Below are positions 14,109-25,215 of a stretch of DNA of 64,000 bases, piece after piece (position 1 is the stretch's first letter; each line of letters starts with the position of its first letter). Below the pieces are notes generated by a model. That model was not told the origin of the DNA. It was given only the letters and a program-made list of their open reading frames with translations, and did no database searches. The position numbers and the translations under genes are program-made. The stretch is from NCBI RefSeq assembly GCF_003711515.1, contig NW_021167080.1, positions 2,191,394-2,255,393 on the forward strand. The letters run 5' to 3'. Source of the stretch: Sodiomyces alkalinus F11. Taxonomy: Eukaryota > Ascomycota > Sordariomycetes > Glomerellales > Plectosphaerellaceae.

Positions 14109-15957
14109 ATGGAGAAGGACGATAAGACGACCAGCGCCGGCTCGGACAAGCTTGAATCGAGGAGATACGAGGATGTCGTAGCTCAAGACGTCAACGTTCG
14201 CCGCCTACACGATGGCACCGAGGATCTCGTCGGCGAGCATGATCAACTTCAACGTGGCTTAAAGAGCAGGCATATCCAGTTCCTTGCCCTAGGTGGCGCG
14301 TAGGTCTCTCCTGAGAAGAAAAGAAAACAAAAGAAGAAAAGAAGAAGAAGAAAAAAAGAAGAAGAAGAAAAAGAAGAAAAAAGAAGAAGAAAAAAAAAAT
14401 GGTCCTAGCCGACCAAGCACCAAAGAAACCAGACAATCTCAATATCGCGTCTCCTCCAGTACTGACCTACTCCCTAGTATCGGTACTGGCCTCTTCGTCG
14501 GCTCTGGCGCCATCCTCTCCCTCGTAGGGCCAGCCCCGCTCTTCATGGGATACCTGTCCATGATGCTCGGCGTCTGGAACATCATGAACAACCTCGGCGA
14601 GATGGCAACGTATCTCCCGCTCAAGGGCATCTCGATCCCCTACTTCGTCGAACGATTCGTGGACCCGAGCCTCGCCTTCGCGAGCGGCTACAACTACTGG
14701 TACGCCTATGCGATCCTCGTCGCCGCAGAGGCCTCCGCCGGCGCCATCCTGCTCGACTACTGGAACACCCCCGTCCCGGCCGCCGTCTGGATCACCATCA
14801 TCCTCCTCGTCACCCTCGGCCTGAACATCTTCGCCGTCTCCGTCTTCGGCGAGGCCGAGTTCTGGTTCGCCAGCATCAAGCTCATCACCATCCTCGGCCT
14901 CATCCTCACCAGTCTCGTCATCGTGCTGGGCGGCGCCCCCAACCGCGACCGCATCGGTTTCCTGTACTGGTACGACCCCGGCGCCATCAAGCCCTACATG
15001 ACGGGCGGGGACACCGGTCGCTTCCTGGCCTATTGGGCCGCCTTCGTCCGCGCCGGCTTCGCCTTCATCACGTCGCCCGAACTCATCGCCGTCGCCGCCG
15101 GCGAGACCGTGGCCCCCCGCCGCAACGTCCCCAAGGCGGCCCGCCGCTTCATCTACCGGCTCGCCCTCTTCTACGGCCTGGGCTCCTTGATGATCGGCGT
15201 CATCACGCCCTCCACCGACCCCAACCTTCTCAACCCCGAGTCCAACGCGAACGCGTCGCCGTGGGTCATCGGCATCCGGCGCGCGGGAATCGGCGTCCTC
15301 GACCACATCATCAACGCCGCCATCCTGACCTCGGCCTGGTCGGCCGGCAACGCCTTCCTGTACTCCGGCAGCCGGGTGCTGTACAGCATGTCGCTCAAGG
15401 GCCAGGCTCCCCGGATCTGCTCGCGCACCACCAAGCGCGGCGTGCCCTACGTCGCCATCCTCGCCACGTGGTCCATCGGCCTGCTCGCCTATCTCAACGT
15501 CAACAACAACGGCGCCGCCGTCTTCACCTGGTTCATGAACATCAGCACCATCAGCGGCTACATCGCCTGGATCGTCGTCATGGTCACCTACCTGCGCTTC
15601 CGCAGGGCCATGGACTTCCGCGGCCTGCTGCACGCTCTCCCCTACAAGACCCCGTTCCAGCCCCACCTGACGTGGTTCGTCCTGGTGCTGCTGGTCCTCC
15701 TCACCCTGACCAACGGCTTTCAGCTCTTCTTCCCCGGCCAGTTCCACGTGGAGGACTTCCTCGCCGCGTACATCACCTTGCCCATCGTCCTGGTGCTGTA
15801 CTTTGGTCATAAGCTCTGGTACCGCACTCGGTTTGCTCGCAAGGTGGAGGACATTGACGTGACCACGGGCGTCAGGGAAATGGAGGAGCTCGCCGCACTG
15901 GATCAGCCACCGGTGCCCAAGAATTTTGTACAGAGGGTGTGGTTCTGGATCGCTTGA
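14109..15957 (+). CDS. Amino-acid permease (yeast amino-acid transporter family)
   Basis: Plasma-membrane proton/amino-acid symporter of the APC superfamily, YAT family. Exons 14109-14299 and 14478-15957 give 556 residues. The intron splits the family signature: exon 1 ends RHIQFLALGGA and exon 2 resumes IGTGLFVGSG, the conserved first membrane helix. About twelve hydrophobic segments follow. AAGETVAPRRNVPKAARR and SAGNAFLYSGSRVLYSM are typical of fungal general, proline and dicarboxylic amino-acid permeases. The 178-bp intron holds a 71-nt uninterrupted purine tract. Lies just downstream of a D-amino-acid enzyme in the same direction. Substrate cannot be told from sequence. Confidence 0.95.
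14329..14399 (+). repeat. 71-nt homopurine tract in permease intron
   Basis: Only A and G for 71 bases, mostly GAA/AAG units, inside the permease intron about 80 bp before its acceptor. Such tracts can form triplex DNA and are length-variable; no role can be read from the sequence. Confidence 0.92.
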
Positions 15958-16296
15958 CCATGTCTGGGGTGTCGTATGTGGGGGACTCGAGAGCGAATGC
16001 TCGCTGTATATATCGGTCAACGTTGTGCCTGGAGCTATGAGAGCAGGATGTATATAGGTAGCAGAACCACTTTGTCTGCCAGGCTTTAATCCTGTGTTCT
16101 TGTTAGTTCTACCTGGGTTCAACTGCCGTGGTCATGGTCATTTCAGGTTTGTCGAATAATGTCATTATTCAGGAGAAATTATCCGTTCATGTCGGCGATC
16201 CAGAAACTCGGATGAACCGTAGATTTCCTCGGAGACTCGACCGAAACTCGAAAGAGAGCACAACGGTCACCTGATCTCCCTGTACCTTTGTCTCTT

Positions 16297-16330
16297 ATAA
16301 GATAAGACCTATCTTATCTTATCTTATCTC
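16297..16330. promoter_or_regulatory. Cluster of GATA-factor core sites, partly palindromic
   Basis: One GATAAG on the plus strand (16301) is followed by four TATC cores (16310, 16315, 16320, 16325) at 5-bp spacing, so ATAAGATAAG faces CTTATCTTAT. Fungal GATA factors (AreA/NIT-2, SreA, white-collar type) bind such sites. It lies 340 bp downstream of the permease stop and about 210 bp upstream of the CRIPT start. It could also be just a short TATCT microsatellite. Confidence 0.5.
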
Positions 16331-16537
16331 AGTCGAATCAACGTCCCGATGGCAAGATACCTCCATACCTTAGTGTACTTCGTGATGGCGCTATACCCGG
16401 GGTTGTCACCCATTCATCACGCCGACTCGCATCGTCGCTTTCCTCCAACACCGCCAGAATCATCCCAAACTCAGTCCGTCAGACCTCCTCCTCATTTCCG
16501 ACACACTCATCTTCGTCTTCCCCAACCTACGACGGCC

Positions 16538-16930
16538 ATGGTCTGCTCCAAGTGTCAGAAACTGGGCAAAGGCGCCACGACCCTCGCCACCCCAGGCGTC
16601 AAGAAGAAGTCGGAGCTGTACTACGGGTCGCCCGCCTCGTCGTCAGCCTCATCCGCCAACAAGACGGGCAGCAGCACGGGCGCGAAATCGGCCACCCTGG
16701 GACAGACGGGCATAGGAAAGAGCAAGCTTCTCTCCCAGGCGGCCCGGAACCCGTACGCGCAGTATTCGAGCTCCTGCACCAAGTGCAAGACGCGCATCAG
16801 CCAGGGTCACACGTTCTGCCAGACTTGCGCCTTCAAGGCTGACGCCTGCGCCGGGTGCGGCAAGGCGAACAAGAAGAAGATCAAGGGGGCCGGACCCACT
16901 GTTGACGGCGCGAAGTACACGCTGAAGTGA
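16538..16930 (+). CDS. CRIPT-family zinc protein
   Basis: Small cysteine-rich protein, 130 residues, intronless. Known in animals as a PDZ-binding microtubule-linked protein and, more recently, as a component of the activated minor spliceosome. Family pattern is clear: MVCSKCQKLG at the start, RNPYAQYSSSCTKCKTRI in the middle, then HTFCQTCAFKADACAGCGK, i.e. four CxxC pairs, and a short basic tail ending in YTLK. The start is the ATG at 16538, where family similarity begins. The frame stays open upstream to an ATG at 16349, so a longer form with 63 extra residues is formally possible. The next gene (epoxide hydrolase) is convergent. Confidence 0.93.
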   Translation: MVCSKCQKLGKGATTLATPGVKKKSELYYGSPASSSASSANKTGSSTGAKSATLGQTGIGKSKLLSQAARNPYAQYSSSCTKCKTRISQGHTFCQTCAFKADACAGCGKANKKKIKGAGPTVDGAKYTLK

Positions 16931-17751
16931 TGCGGCGAAGCACAAGACACAAATAAAGGGGAGGAACGATTCGATGGGTGGTTCGAGGAAGTCCAGCGGC
17001 GTCGCAATCAGAGTTCCGAGGCGTACACGCAGAAACAGAGCGCCGGTACAACCCGTACACCCGTACACCCGTACACCCGCACACGGTCGTTGTTCCGATC
17101 CTCCTGCGGCGCAGTCTGTGAAGTCTCGGATTAGGGCGAGGGCGATTGTGGAGTCGTCGTGACAGTTCGAGACGGCTGTTGCCGCCATCCAGGAAAGGGA
17201 CAGTTCATACGATGGTCTGTTCTATGCCCGCCTGGCCCGACCGCATTGTATTTCGAGTTCTGCTTACAGGTGACTCGGGGATAAATGGTTTCCACCACGA
17301 CCAAAAGATTAAATCAACCTGTATAGTTAAGGGCATCAAAGTCCGGCGGGACCACACTCTACCGCCGGGGTCTGGCCCTCGCCCCCCGACAACCACCTCC
17401 TTTGCCCTGGCAAGGCAGGAACGCAGCAGAGGATGCTGTTATGCGCTAGGGCGAAATGACGCACACTTAGGACCATGCAGCCGGTATTACAACACGTCAT
17501 GGTGTCTCAGTAGGTAGCTAGAAGCTTTGAAAACGGGGTACATCATGCAATGATGGAATAATCTGTATATACGGCCCGAGTCGAACCTCGACCCGTGCGC
17601 AGGTCCGGTAAACTGCACCAATTCAAAGCACGCAATGGCACATCGTTTCTGTCAGATTCAACTCTCAGTCTCTTCGCAACGGTGCACGCCTAGTGAAGGG
17701 AGCCAAAACACCAATGTTGGACTTGGAATATTGACGCTGAAGGGCCTAATA
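16931..17751. other. Convergent intergenic region
   Basis: Holds the 3' ends of CRIPT and the epoxide hydrolase and an 8-bp tandem repeat. No gene seen. A tRNA-like string near 17577-17620 was examined and rejected. Confidence 0.6.
17051..17082 (+). repeat. 8-bp tandem repeat ACCCGTAC, 4 units
   Basis: Three exact units of ACCCGTAC and one ACCCGCAC, 120 bp after the CRIPT stop codon. Minisatellite-like. Confidence 0.9.
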
Positions 17752-18783
17752 TCACAAGGAGGGCTTGGCCTCTCCATACAACTTGCTTTCAATCCAATCC
17801 TTCAGGATAGCGTTGACTTCGTCCGGCGCCATAACCATGGCCCAGTGCGTCGTGACGACGGACTTGGTGGTCAGGTCCTCAAAGTGCTTCTCCATGCCGG
17901 CCGACATGGACGCAGGGAGGGCGGCGTCGTGGGTAGCCTGCACGAACAAGCTCGGCACCGCGACCTTGCAGGGCCCCTTGTCGGCGAGCGGCTTTTCCTC
18001 CTCGAAAACGATGCTCTTGGTGCGGTACCAGTTCAGCGGGCCACGGAGGCCGCCGGCGGTGAAGGCGCGGACGTACTCGTCCATCTCCTCGGGGCTGAGC
18101 ACGGGCGACTCGCCCATCTTGGGGAGCTCGTCGAACAGCACGCCCTTCTCGACGGAGAAGCCGTGCTCGCCGTTGGGCCCCGTGGCGAGCCATACGCACG
18201 CGAGGAAGCGCCGGATGTCCTCCGGCGTGGTCAGCTTCTCCTCGACCTCGCCGCTGGCGAGCTGCAGCTGGTACCCCCAGTGCGGGAGCCTGCCGGACTC
18301 GACCAGCGCGCGGAGGTCGATCGGCCGCGGGGTCGGCGGCGCGTACGGGGTGCAGATGGAGAAGACGCCGCGGATCAGGTTCGGGTGCCATAGGGCGAGG
18401 CGCCAGACGAGGAAGCCGCCCCAGTCGTGGCCGCCGAGGATGATCTGGGTCTCCGGGCCGAGGAGGGATGCGCAGATGGCGGCCACGTCGTCGGACATGC
18501 TCTTGAGACTGAAGGACTCGAGGTCTTCGGGGCAGGAGGTCCCTTCATAGCCCAGCATGTTGGGGGCGATGACTTGATAGCCGAGGGACTGGAAAAAGGG
18601 GATCTGGTAGCGCCAGCCGAAGCTGGTATCGGGGAAGCCGTGGATCAGGACCACGGTGTCTTTGGGCGTGTCGGTGCCCTCCGGCTTGCCCAGGATATAA
18701 GCGTAGGTCTTGCCGCGGACCTCGATGGTCTTTCGCTCGACGCGGGGGTCGTCTGGGGTGAGCTTGGTGGGGGGCGCCATCAT
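17752..18783 (-). CDS. Alpha/beta hydrolase, soluble epoxide hydrolase type
   Basis: Cytosolic hydrolase of 343 residues without introns, probably opening epoxides to diols in detoxification or secondary metabolism. The oxyanion loop is HGFPDTSFGWR, and the nucleophile is Asp120 in GGHDWGG. An acid, Asp286, lies in ATHDAALP and the catalytic base is His313 in THWAMVMAPDEVN, which is the usual HW-plus-P-E-V-N context of epoxide hydrolases. A cap domain lies between the nucleophile and Asp286. Start could be either of the first two ATG codons (18783 or 18780). Haloalkane dehalogenase is a less likely alternative. Confidence 0.93.
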   Translation of the reverse strand: MMAPPTKLTPDDPRVERKTIEVRGKTYAYILGKPEGTDTPKDTVVLIHGFPDTSFGWRYQIPFFQSLGYQVIAPNMLGYEGTSCPEDLESFSLKSMSDDVAAICASLLGPETQIILGGHDWGGFLVWRLALWHPNLIRGVFSICTPYAPPTPRPIDLRALVESGRLPHWGYQLQLASGEVEEKLTTPEDIRRFLACVWLATGPNGEHGFSVEKGVLFDELPKMGESPVLSPEEMDEYVRAFTAGGLRGPLNWYRTKSIVFEEEKPLADKGPCKVAVPSLFVQATHDAALPASMSAGMEKHFEDLTTKSVVTTHWAMVMAPDEVNAILKDWIESKLYGEAKPSL

Positions 18784-19828
18784 GACTGCGGATAACCCGG
18801 GGGAAGAAAGGAAGGGGGATTTCGAGTCTTCTGATGATTACAAACCGACGATTCGCTCTATGCCGGGGAGGCCCACGATTGAAAGCGTTGTTTTCTTTTC
18901 TTTGATGTATGTATAAGTGTCGATGAACCGAGCCTGTGGTTTATCACCTTCCGCTCACAACTGTTGCCGATATCCGACTTTAATCTGAAGCGGAGTAGGA
19001 AACAGAAAGGAGGCGGGGTAGAAAGGAACCCGACACCCACCGCATCTCCGTTGGATATTGGATATACTCGTACTTATAATACCCCGCCGTCGGATTTCAC
19101 GTCATTCACCGCAATTGCTGCAAGTCTCGTATTTCGTACTTCCTCGTCCCCAAACCTGATGTGGTCCTTTGTCTTTATACTTCGTAGGAACTGACTTGAC
19201 TTGGCTCCCCAAAACAAATCACCCAGCAACCGAAGGCTGTCGGTCTTGAACTTTAGGTATATGTGAACGAGGTCAGTCACATGGCAGCGATGCACCAGGA
19301 TCCGGGGATGCCAACGGAGGCGGTGGGGTTGCGAAAGGGTCTGGACACAAAAAGATTGTGGGGGGCAAGTTAGGAAGGTGCTACGTTGTACGCTGTACGT
19401 TGTAAGTGTACGGAGTAACGGTACAAGGGCCGAGGGCACGCAATTCGGACTAGCTTGACGTTTGACTTGCATAGGTAGGTACCTTACGGTATCATATGGC
19501 GGTGGGTGGTGGCGGTATCATCTACGCGATATCCGTGTACCTTAGTGAATCCTCGCTCTTACGCCACCTGCGAGGACGGACGTACACTGTACAGACCATA
19601 CTAGGTACGGAGTACTTGTACATCATCTCCTCGCATCCCACTTGCATATCTTTTAAAAAAACATCGTCCCAACCTCCAAAGCGACCATCGAGAACAGAAG
19701 GATAGCAGTATGAAAGTAAGGGGGACCGGGGTATGTTAGAGCGGGCGGGGATTGGAAGAAACGCGTGTCCCTGGTTGCCGGCGCATACCCCGAAAGAAAA
19801 AGCTGCCACGTTCGTCGATCTGATGGCA
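18784..19828. other. Intergenic region between epoxide hydrolase and pinin
   Basis: Upstream of the hydrolase and downstream of pinin. Contains words such as TACGTTGTA and TACGGAGTA near 19380-19420 and 19600-19615. No gene seen. Confidence 0.55.
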
Positions 19829-21025
19829 TTAGTACATTACTGTATCCTCCTCGCCCTCCACAACGATATCGCCAGACTCATCATGATCCTTGCTATCATG
19901 GCTCCCTTTACGGCTATGGCCCGGCGACGCGTTAGCAGCTTTTGCATGGACATCGGGGGGCGCGGACGCTAAACTATCAGCGGCTCCCACCACCTCCGTC
20001 GGCTTCTCATCTCGCCTCTTCATGTTGTCAGGCCTGCGGTGGCCATGTCTCCTGTCATACTCTTCTTTGCGGAGCTCGAGTTCTTCAACTTCCCTTGATA
20101 TAATTGCTTTGGCGGCCGAAATTTGTTCGTCAATCGTGTCTGCTTGTTTCCGGTTAAGCTTCCACGGCCGGTAGTACTGCCCAGTTCTCGTCAGTACATG
20201 CGTAATGGCCGTGTTGACATGGCTCCAAAGGACTGTCAACTTGTCCAAGTGGCTGTCTCTTCTACCCACAATTTGAGGTTCTGCTTTGGTCTGCAGAGAG
20301 TGAGCCCGGGCCAGGAGGTTCGCATGGCGTGTCTTCATCTACACATGCGAGAAGAAATCAGACGACATGGACCCCTCACAAACTAGACGGCAGAAAAAGC
20401 GAATGCATCTGCCGGGGGGTTGAGACTTTCACCAACCACTTTCTCTTCGAAAGGTTTCTGCTCCTCTTGCCGAACCGCATTGACCGCGGCTAACCTCTCA
20501 GAGAGGCGCCGTTCTCCCTCGGCCTTCTGTTTCTGTGCCCTTTCTTGCTGTCGTTGCTCGATCTCTCTGCGTCGCTTCTGCTGGGAACTGGTGCTCGAGG
20601 TCTGACTAAGTGTGCTTAGCAAGCCGCCGAACAGCCGTTGACCGCGCTTCTTCTCCTCTTCCTTCGAAGGTATTGCTCGTGGTCGGGCTGTCTTGCTGCC
20701 AGTCGGCTCATCCTCCCGGACCGCATCCTGATTGTCCGACGCTCGTGTAGGGACGTTAGCGACTTGGTTCACTTCGGTCTCCTGCAGTGCATCCTCCGAC
20801 TCGTCATCGATCTTTTGCCGTTTGGGTGATGGTGATGCGTCTTGGGCGGTTAATGGGGGAGATGACGCCTTGCGCTTCTGAGCAGCGACATCTTCCGCTG
20901 GTGTCGAGCCGGTTTCCTCGTCGGGTAGGGTGGCCCTTGAACGTAATTAGAGAGTCTGTTCTCCCACCGCCTTGTCGCAATATGAACGAGACTTACTTCT
21001 GTTCTTCCACTTCGATTTCGACCAT
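19829..21025 (-). CDS. Pinin/SDK/MemA family nuclear protein
   Basis: Nuclear splicing-associated protein; in animals pinin joins exon-junction and SR-protein complexes. Exons read as 21025-20997, 20935-20437, 20338-20270 and 20176-19829, giving about 314 residues. The family core is plain: KKRGQRLFGGLLSTLSQ followed by a charged helix of KRRREIEQRQQERAQKQKAE type, then MKTRHANLLARAHSLQTKAEP and YYRPWKLNRKQ, the last two split by the 93-bp third intron (20177-20269). A nuclear-localisation-like PKRQK lies in the acidic N-terminal half. The C-terminal half is charged and rich in His, Ser and Asp. The start is uncertain: the ATG at 21025 is the only one in the open frame, but a further 5' exon could exist. 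The donor of intron 2 may be 3 bases off. Divergent from PHF5A. Confidence 0.88.
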
Positions 21026-21508
21026 GACCAAGCTAGGTTTGGGCTTAGCGTCGGCGTCTTGGGACCTTTTACGGCGGCTCTGGAACGCTGCAGGATATGC
21101 TGATATCCGTCGGGTAAGTTACGAGAGATCTGGAGGAGATACAGGTAATCACGTAGATGTTCCCCCGGTCGACACGTCGAGAACCACCACACGGGGGCGA
21201 TCGCAGTCGAGCCAGCCAATGATACAGTAGCATGACAACCGACGTCACCTGCACCTTGCTGAATAAGCATCGCAGCCAGCATCAAGAACCTCCCTAAGGT
21301 ACCCGGTGATACAAAGGAAGAAAATAGAATCTATCAATGCATCTTCCATTTCCCCGCGAGCTACTTCACCAACGCAACATCTCTCCGCCCCTCTCGAGCG
21401 CATGATCCCGGAGATACTCAAACCTGTTCAGGGACACCCGGCACAATTTTTTTAATTTTTTTTTTCCGGACGAGCAGCAAGACCTGTCAGCGATAACATT
21501 TCGCCACA
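21026..21508. promoter_or_regulatory. Divergent promoter region of pinin and PHF5A
   Basis: 483 bp separate the two start codons, which point away from each other, so the two splicing-related genes must draw on this shared interval. It has an A/T stretch at 21447-21466 close to PHF5A. No specific factor site is obvious. Confidence 0.6.
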
Positions 21509-21922
21509 ATGTCTCGCCATCACCCGTGAGTCTGACATCCCGCTCTCTCTTCAACCTCCCTCACTTCTGGCAAGAAGAAACGATTTTCTAACACGTCTCT
21601 GTTCAGCGACCTCGTCATGTGCCGCAAGCAATCCGGCATCGCCATCGGACGCCTCTGCGACAAGTGCGACGGCAAATGCCCCGTGTGCGACTCCTACGTG
21701 CGTCCCACCACCCTCGTGCGCATCTGTGACGAGTGCAGCTTCGGCAACTACCAGAACAAGTGCGTCGTCTGCGGTGGCGAGGGCATCTCGGACGCTTTCT
21801 ACTGCTTCGAGTGCACCCGCCTAGAGAAGGACCGCGACGGGTGCCCCAAGATCATCAACCTGGGTAGTTCGAGGACAGACTTGTTCTACCAGAAGAAAAC
21901 GAACCGGGCGGCGAATTACTAG
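21509..21922 (+). CDS. PHF5A / Rds3, SF3b complex zinc-finger subunit
   Basis: Part of the SF3b complex of U2 snRNP, which helps recognise the branch-point adenosine. Exon 1 is 17 nt (21509-21525, MSRHHP), exon 2 is 21607-21922. The product is 110 residues, the usual family length. Cysteine pairs occur in [22 protein letters not shown] and CFEC, forming the zinc-knot fold, and the [12 protein letters not shown] and GISDAFYC runs are near-invariant. The 81-bp intron has a GTGAGT donor. Identity is essentially certain. Confidence 0.98.
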
Positions 21923-21947
21923 CGACAGTGCAGCCCGGGTCGGGGCC

Positions 21948-21973
21948 TTTTTTTTTTTTTTTTTTTTTTTTTT
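21948..21973 (+). repeat. T26 homopolymer
   Basis: Twenty-six T in a row 25 bp after the PHF5A stop codon. Length is likely unreliable in any assembly. Confidence 0.95.
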
Positions 21974-22357
21974 GTTATGGAGTGGTTGTCATGGTGGAGA
22001 TTGCTGTAGAAAAAGAGACTGCTTGCAGTCGAGGAGTGATCCGCGTTCGCATGCATCAGGAGTCTGGCGTCTTGGGTAGCAATGAGGGTTTTCAAAGGGG
22101 AGGATCCATTACTGGGCTGCGAGGCAGAAATTTCTATTGACGACTGGCTGATACAGATACCCTCGGAATGGTTCGGGCTTGCACGATTTCTCAAGGATCA
22201 GTGGACGTAACGGAAGGCTGTACTGTACAATCATGTCTACTACCTTAAAAGCTACATCAAAAATTAGAAACTGAAGAGCACAGTACGAGTAGTTACAAGT
22301 TTGGCACGGCACGTTCTCCCATGCGTCATAAGGATTATCACTGAGTAAGTGATTGCG

Positions 22358-23841
22358 CTACATGTAGCTCACCTTGACTCCCATCCCCGCCGTGGCCTTG
22401 ATTTTGTCCCATCCAGTCTTGATAACCCGCTGCGCCCGTTCCCGAATGTTCTTCTGTCCCAAGACGAGGAGAAGCCCCAGCACAAAAGCTAGTAACCGCA
22501 TCAAGAGCAAGGGATTGGTCCGGAACGAAGCTCTGAGTTGCTCCATGAGCCCCGCCAGGCGAGACATGACCATGGTGGCACGAGTTCCGAACGTAGGCAC
22601 CGAAGTCGTGGTCTTGCCCCTCGGCCGGGCCAGGCCCCCCTTAGGAGCCGGGGGTCCTGGCGCGGTACCCGGGTTCGGCCGGTTGGTCTTGGATCCTTTG
22701 CTTGACCCAGCTATGCTCGGCGTCTTTTCGACGCCATAGTCCACTTCGCTTCCATCCCGAAGCGCCCTCTGCTCCTCTAACCTCTTGCGTTCCCGTTCCT
22801 CGTTCTTGGCCCTGAGGCGTCTGGCCTCCTCGATTTCGCGCCTTTGCCGCTCCTCCTCTTCGCGCCGTGCTTCTGCCTCTCTGCGCTCCGCCTTTTCTTG
22901 GTCATCCTGTAAGCTCTGCAGTGCTTGCAGGAAGGCTTCCCTACGCTCGTCGTCTAGGATCGAGCTCATGCTGATGAATTCCCGGGCATAATCCCACTCT
23001 TCGTTCCGCGGCAAGACATGGAGTGTGTAGAGCTCGAGGATCTTGACTCTAGAGTTCAGGTCCTGTGGTGTGTCGGTGCCGCCAGTCCGCTTTGCCGGAG
23101 ACCGGTGACGGGAATGGAACCTTCCGGAGGGATTCGGCGATTCGGAGAAGCGGTTGGTGAGATCGAGATTAGGTGCCAGTGACGCGGCGAGATAGTTCTC
23201 TAGCCGTTTCTGATTGAGATGCTGGGTTCGGGAATGGGCGAGGAGGAGGGTGGCACTATGGAAATGGACGCCGAGAGTAAGCGGGAGGACCAATTTGGGA
23301 TCGAGGGCGGGAACGGGGGAACGCGGGACTGTGGGCAGATCACTTGTGAAACTTACAGGTTTACAACAACGTCCGGATCAAGGTCCCCTTCCACACCATG
23401 ATATCCATACCGGACAACCTCATCCCAAACCTCGCCGTCTTTGACTTTGGAGCACAATGCTCGCCAGTCCTGTCCGCCGAAGGCCTCTTTCCCCTCGTCG
23501 GGATCGAGCTCTACAATGGCGTTCAGTATAGTAAGATAGAGCGTCCACACTTTAACCCTGGTGGAGCGTGAAGCCCTGGCCACCGGGGCGGGATCGGCCG
23601 GATCATCGGTCCCTGTCGACGATTGGATGACGGGGAGAATGGTGGAGAGGGCTTCGGGCAAGCGTCGCGTCAAGAAGAGAGTCGACGCTTGTTTATACGT
23701 TTTGGACACATGAGAGGAGGAGGAGGAGTGTCTTGACGAGGACAGGGAGGATAAGGAGTTCGGTAGAGGGTGTGAGGAGGAGAACGCGTCTGGCGTCCGA
23801 ACTGCGGGACGCACCGTCGAGGTGGAAGAGGCGTCAGACAT
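22358..23841 (-). CDS. PEX26-like peroxin (tail-anchored, coiled-coil)
   Basis: Exons 23841-23357 and 23255-22358 give 460 residues; the 101-bp intron lies in the run [16 protein letters not shown]. The N-terminal half is helical, with [17 protein letters not shown] resembling a TPR-like helix pair. In the middle is a strongly charged Arg/Glu coiled coil (about residues 240-320). A single hydrophobic helix ([18 protein letters not shown], about 407-428) is followed by 31 residues ending KVSYM. This is the layout of fungal PEX26/Pex15, the peroxisomal anchor for the Pex1-Pex6 ATPase that recycles the import receptor. The call rests on architecture and the characteristic tail, not on a database match. 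A GTGAGC just before the stop could mark a further intron, but the GVKVSY ending looks natural. Confidence 0.72.
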
Positions 23842-25215
23842 GTTGAATCAACGGGTTGGGAACAGAGCAGCATAGAAGTGATGTGGGATGGGAAAGGAGA
23901 GTTGATCAATGTTATGAATTAGTCGAAAGTCGAATGGTAGCCATTGTTAAGCAGCTGCAATGCGGAAATGAAATAATTACACCATGAAAACGGGCGACAT
24001 GTCCATGTTCGGTCGGACTTGTCGGTTTGTTGTTCGTCTTTGTCCGGCGGTGTCGTGCCTGACTTCTGCATTCCATAGACGGTGTAGTTTACCTTCCGTT
24101 AACTCGGCCAGATTAGCCTCGGTACCTCGTGTCGGCTGGCTTATCTTGGCGTTGAGCCGATGATAGCTGATAGCTTGGTACTTGGGACTCTATGTAAGAT
24201 TCATTTGACATAAAGTAGTCCCCTAAGAGATGCTAGTCTTTTCATGGCTTTGTCATCTGGTACGAAATGACCTGTGATCGGAAACAGAACGCTAACTGAA
24301 ATCGGGATTAGTACATTTCATGCGGGGAGTCACCATGTCAGTGCCCCCACCAAATAATTCCGGACTCGATTGCTTCATTGACACATTCCGCCGACATCAT
24401 ATCACAATAGCTAAGCAGCTGATGTTGGAGACACTGGATCCTTTCTTCTTTCTATCTACCCAAATATGGAGGCTGTTAGACGCAATAACGTAGTCATACA
24501 CGTAGAAAGATGCACACGAGTTTGTCAAGGTCGAAAGCAACCAAGAATCCAAGATAAGTCGTCCAGGTTTGCACTGGCTTACTATCTTCGTCAGGAAAGC
24601 GTGACCTGTTTCAACTTACACTGCCCTCATGGTGAATCATCTTATCGGGAAGAGAGGCTCTCTCACTGAAAATAAAGGGAATAGCTTCCACTGTTTGTAT
24701 TGGATCGATGTCCAGCAATTGCTTGCTGTTCTCTTGTCGGATATGAGCATCTACACGCTGTGGAATTGGTTGATCCCTGAGGTAGTTGGATCCAAGAAGT
24801 GACAGCTGGAACATATATCTGTACACGGCAGTCTCAACTGCTACCTATACACCTGCCTTTGAATGAATTTCCAAGGTATGAATGAATGCCCTAGATAGAA
24901 AGGCTGTTTCGCATCTACAATATTCAGGTGGTCACGTCCAATCCCATCAACACCCTTGTATCATCGCAACGATTCGTAACATCTTCCATGAAGTTTCTGG
25001 AACTTATTGTTATGACCTTATAGATATCGCCCCTAGACAACTTCTCCAAGGTATTTAGTTTACCACTACAATCCCACGTACCTTGAACCAGGGACAACGC
25101 CGCTGAGACAGGAAGCAACACCTCAACATTGATTACTCTGACCACATCTCAGTCCGAGCCAATAAGCCGATGACTACTGGCCCTCTTATTTTCCTTTGCT
25201 CTAGGAGTAGTCAAT
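23842..25215. other. Divergent intergenic region, 1.4 kb
   Basis: Between the starts of the peroxin (minus) and the ribonuclease (plus). No open frame looks conserved and no repeat stands out. It should hold both promoters. Confidence 0.55.

Noticed and set aside
17560..17640. tRNA-like string on the minus strand (GGTTCGACTC)
   Set aside because: The T-stem does not pair and no acceptor or anticodon stem forms.
22359..22373. GTGAGC donor just before the PEX26-like stop, hinting at one more exon
   Set aside because: The in-frame ending GVKVSYM is natural for the family and no convincing downstream exon follows.
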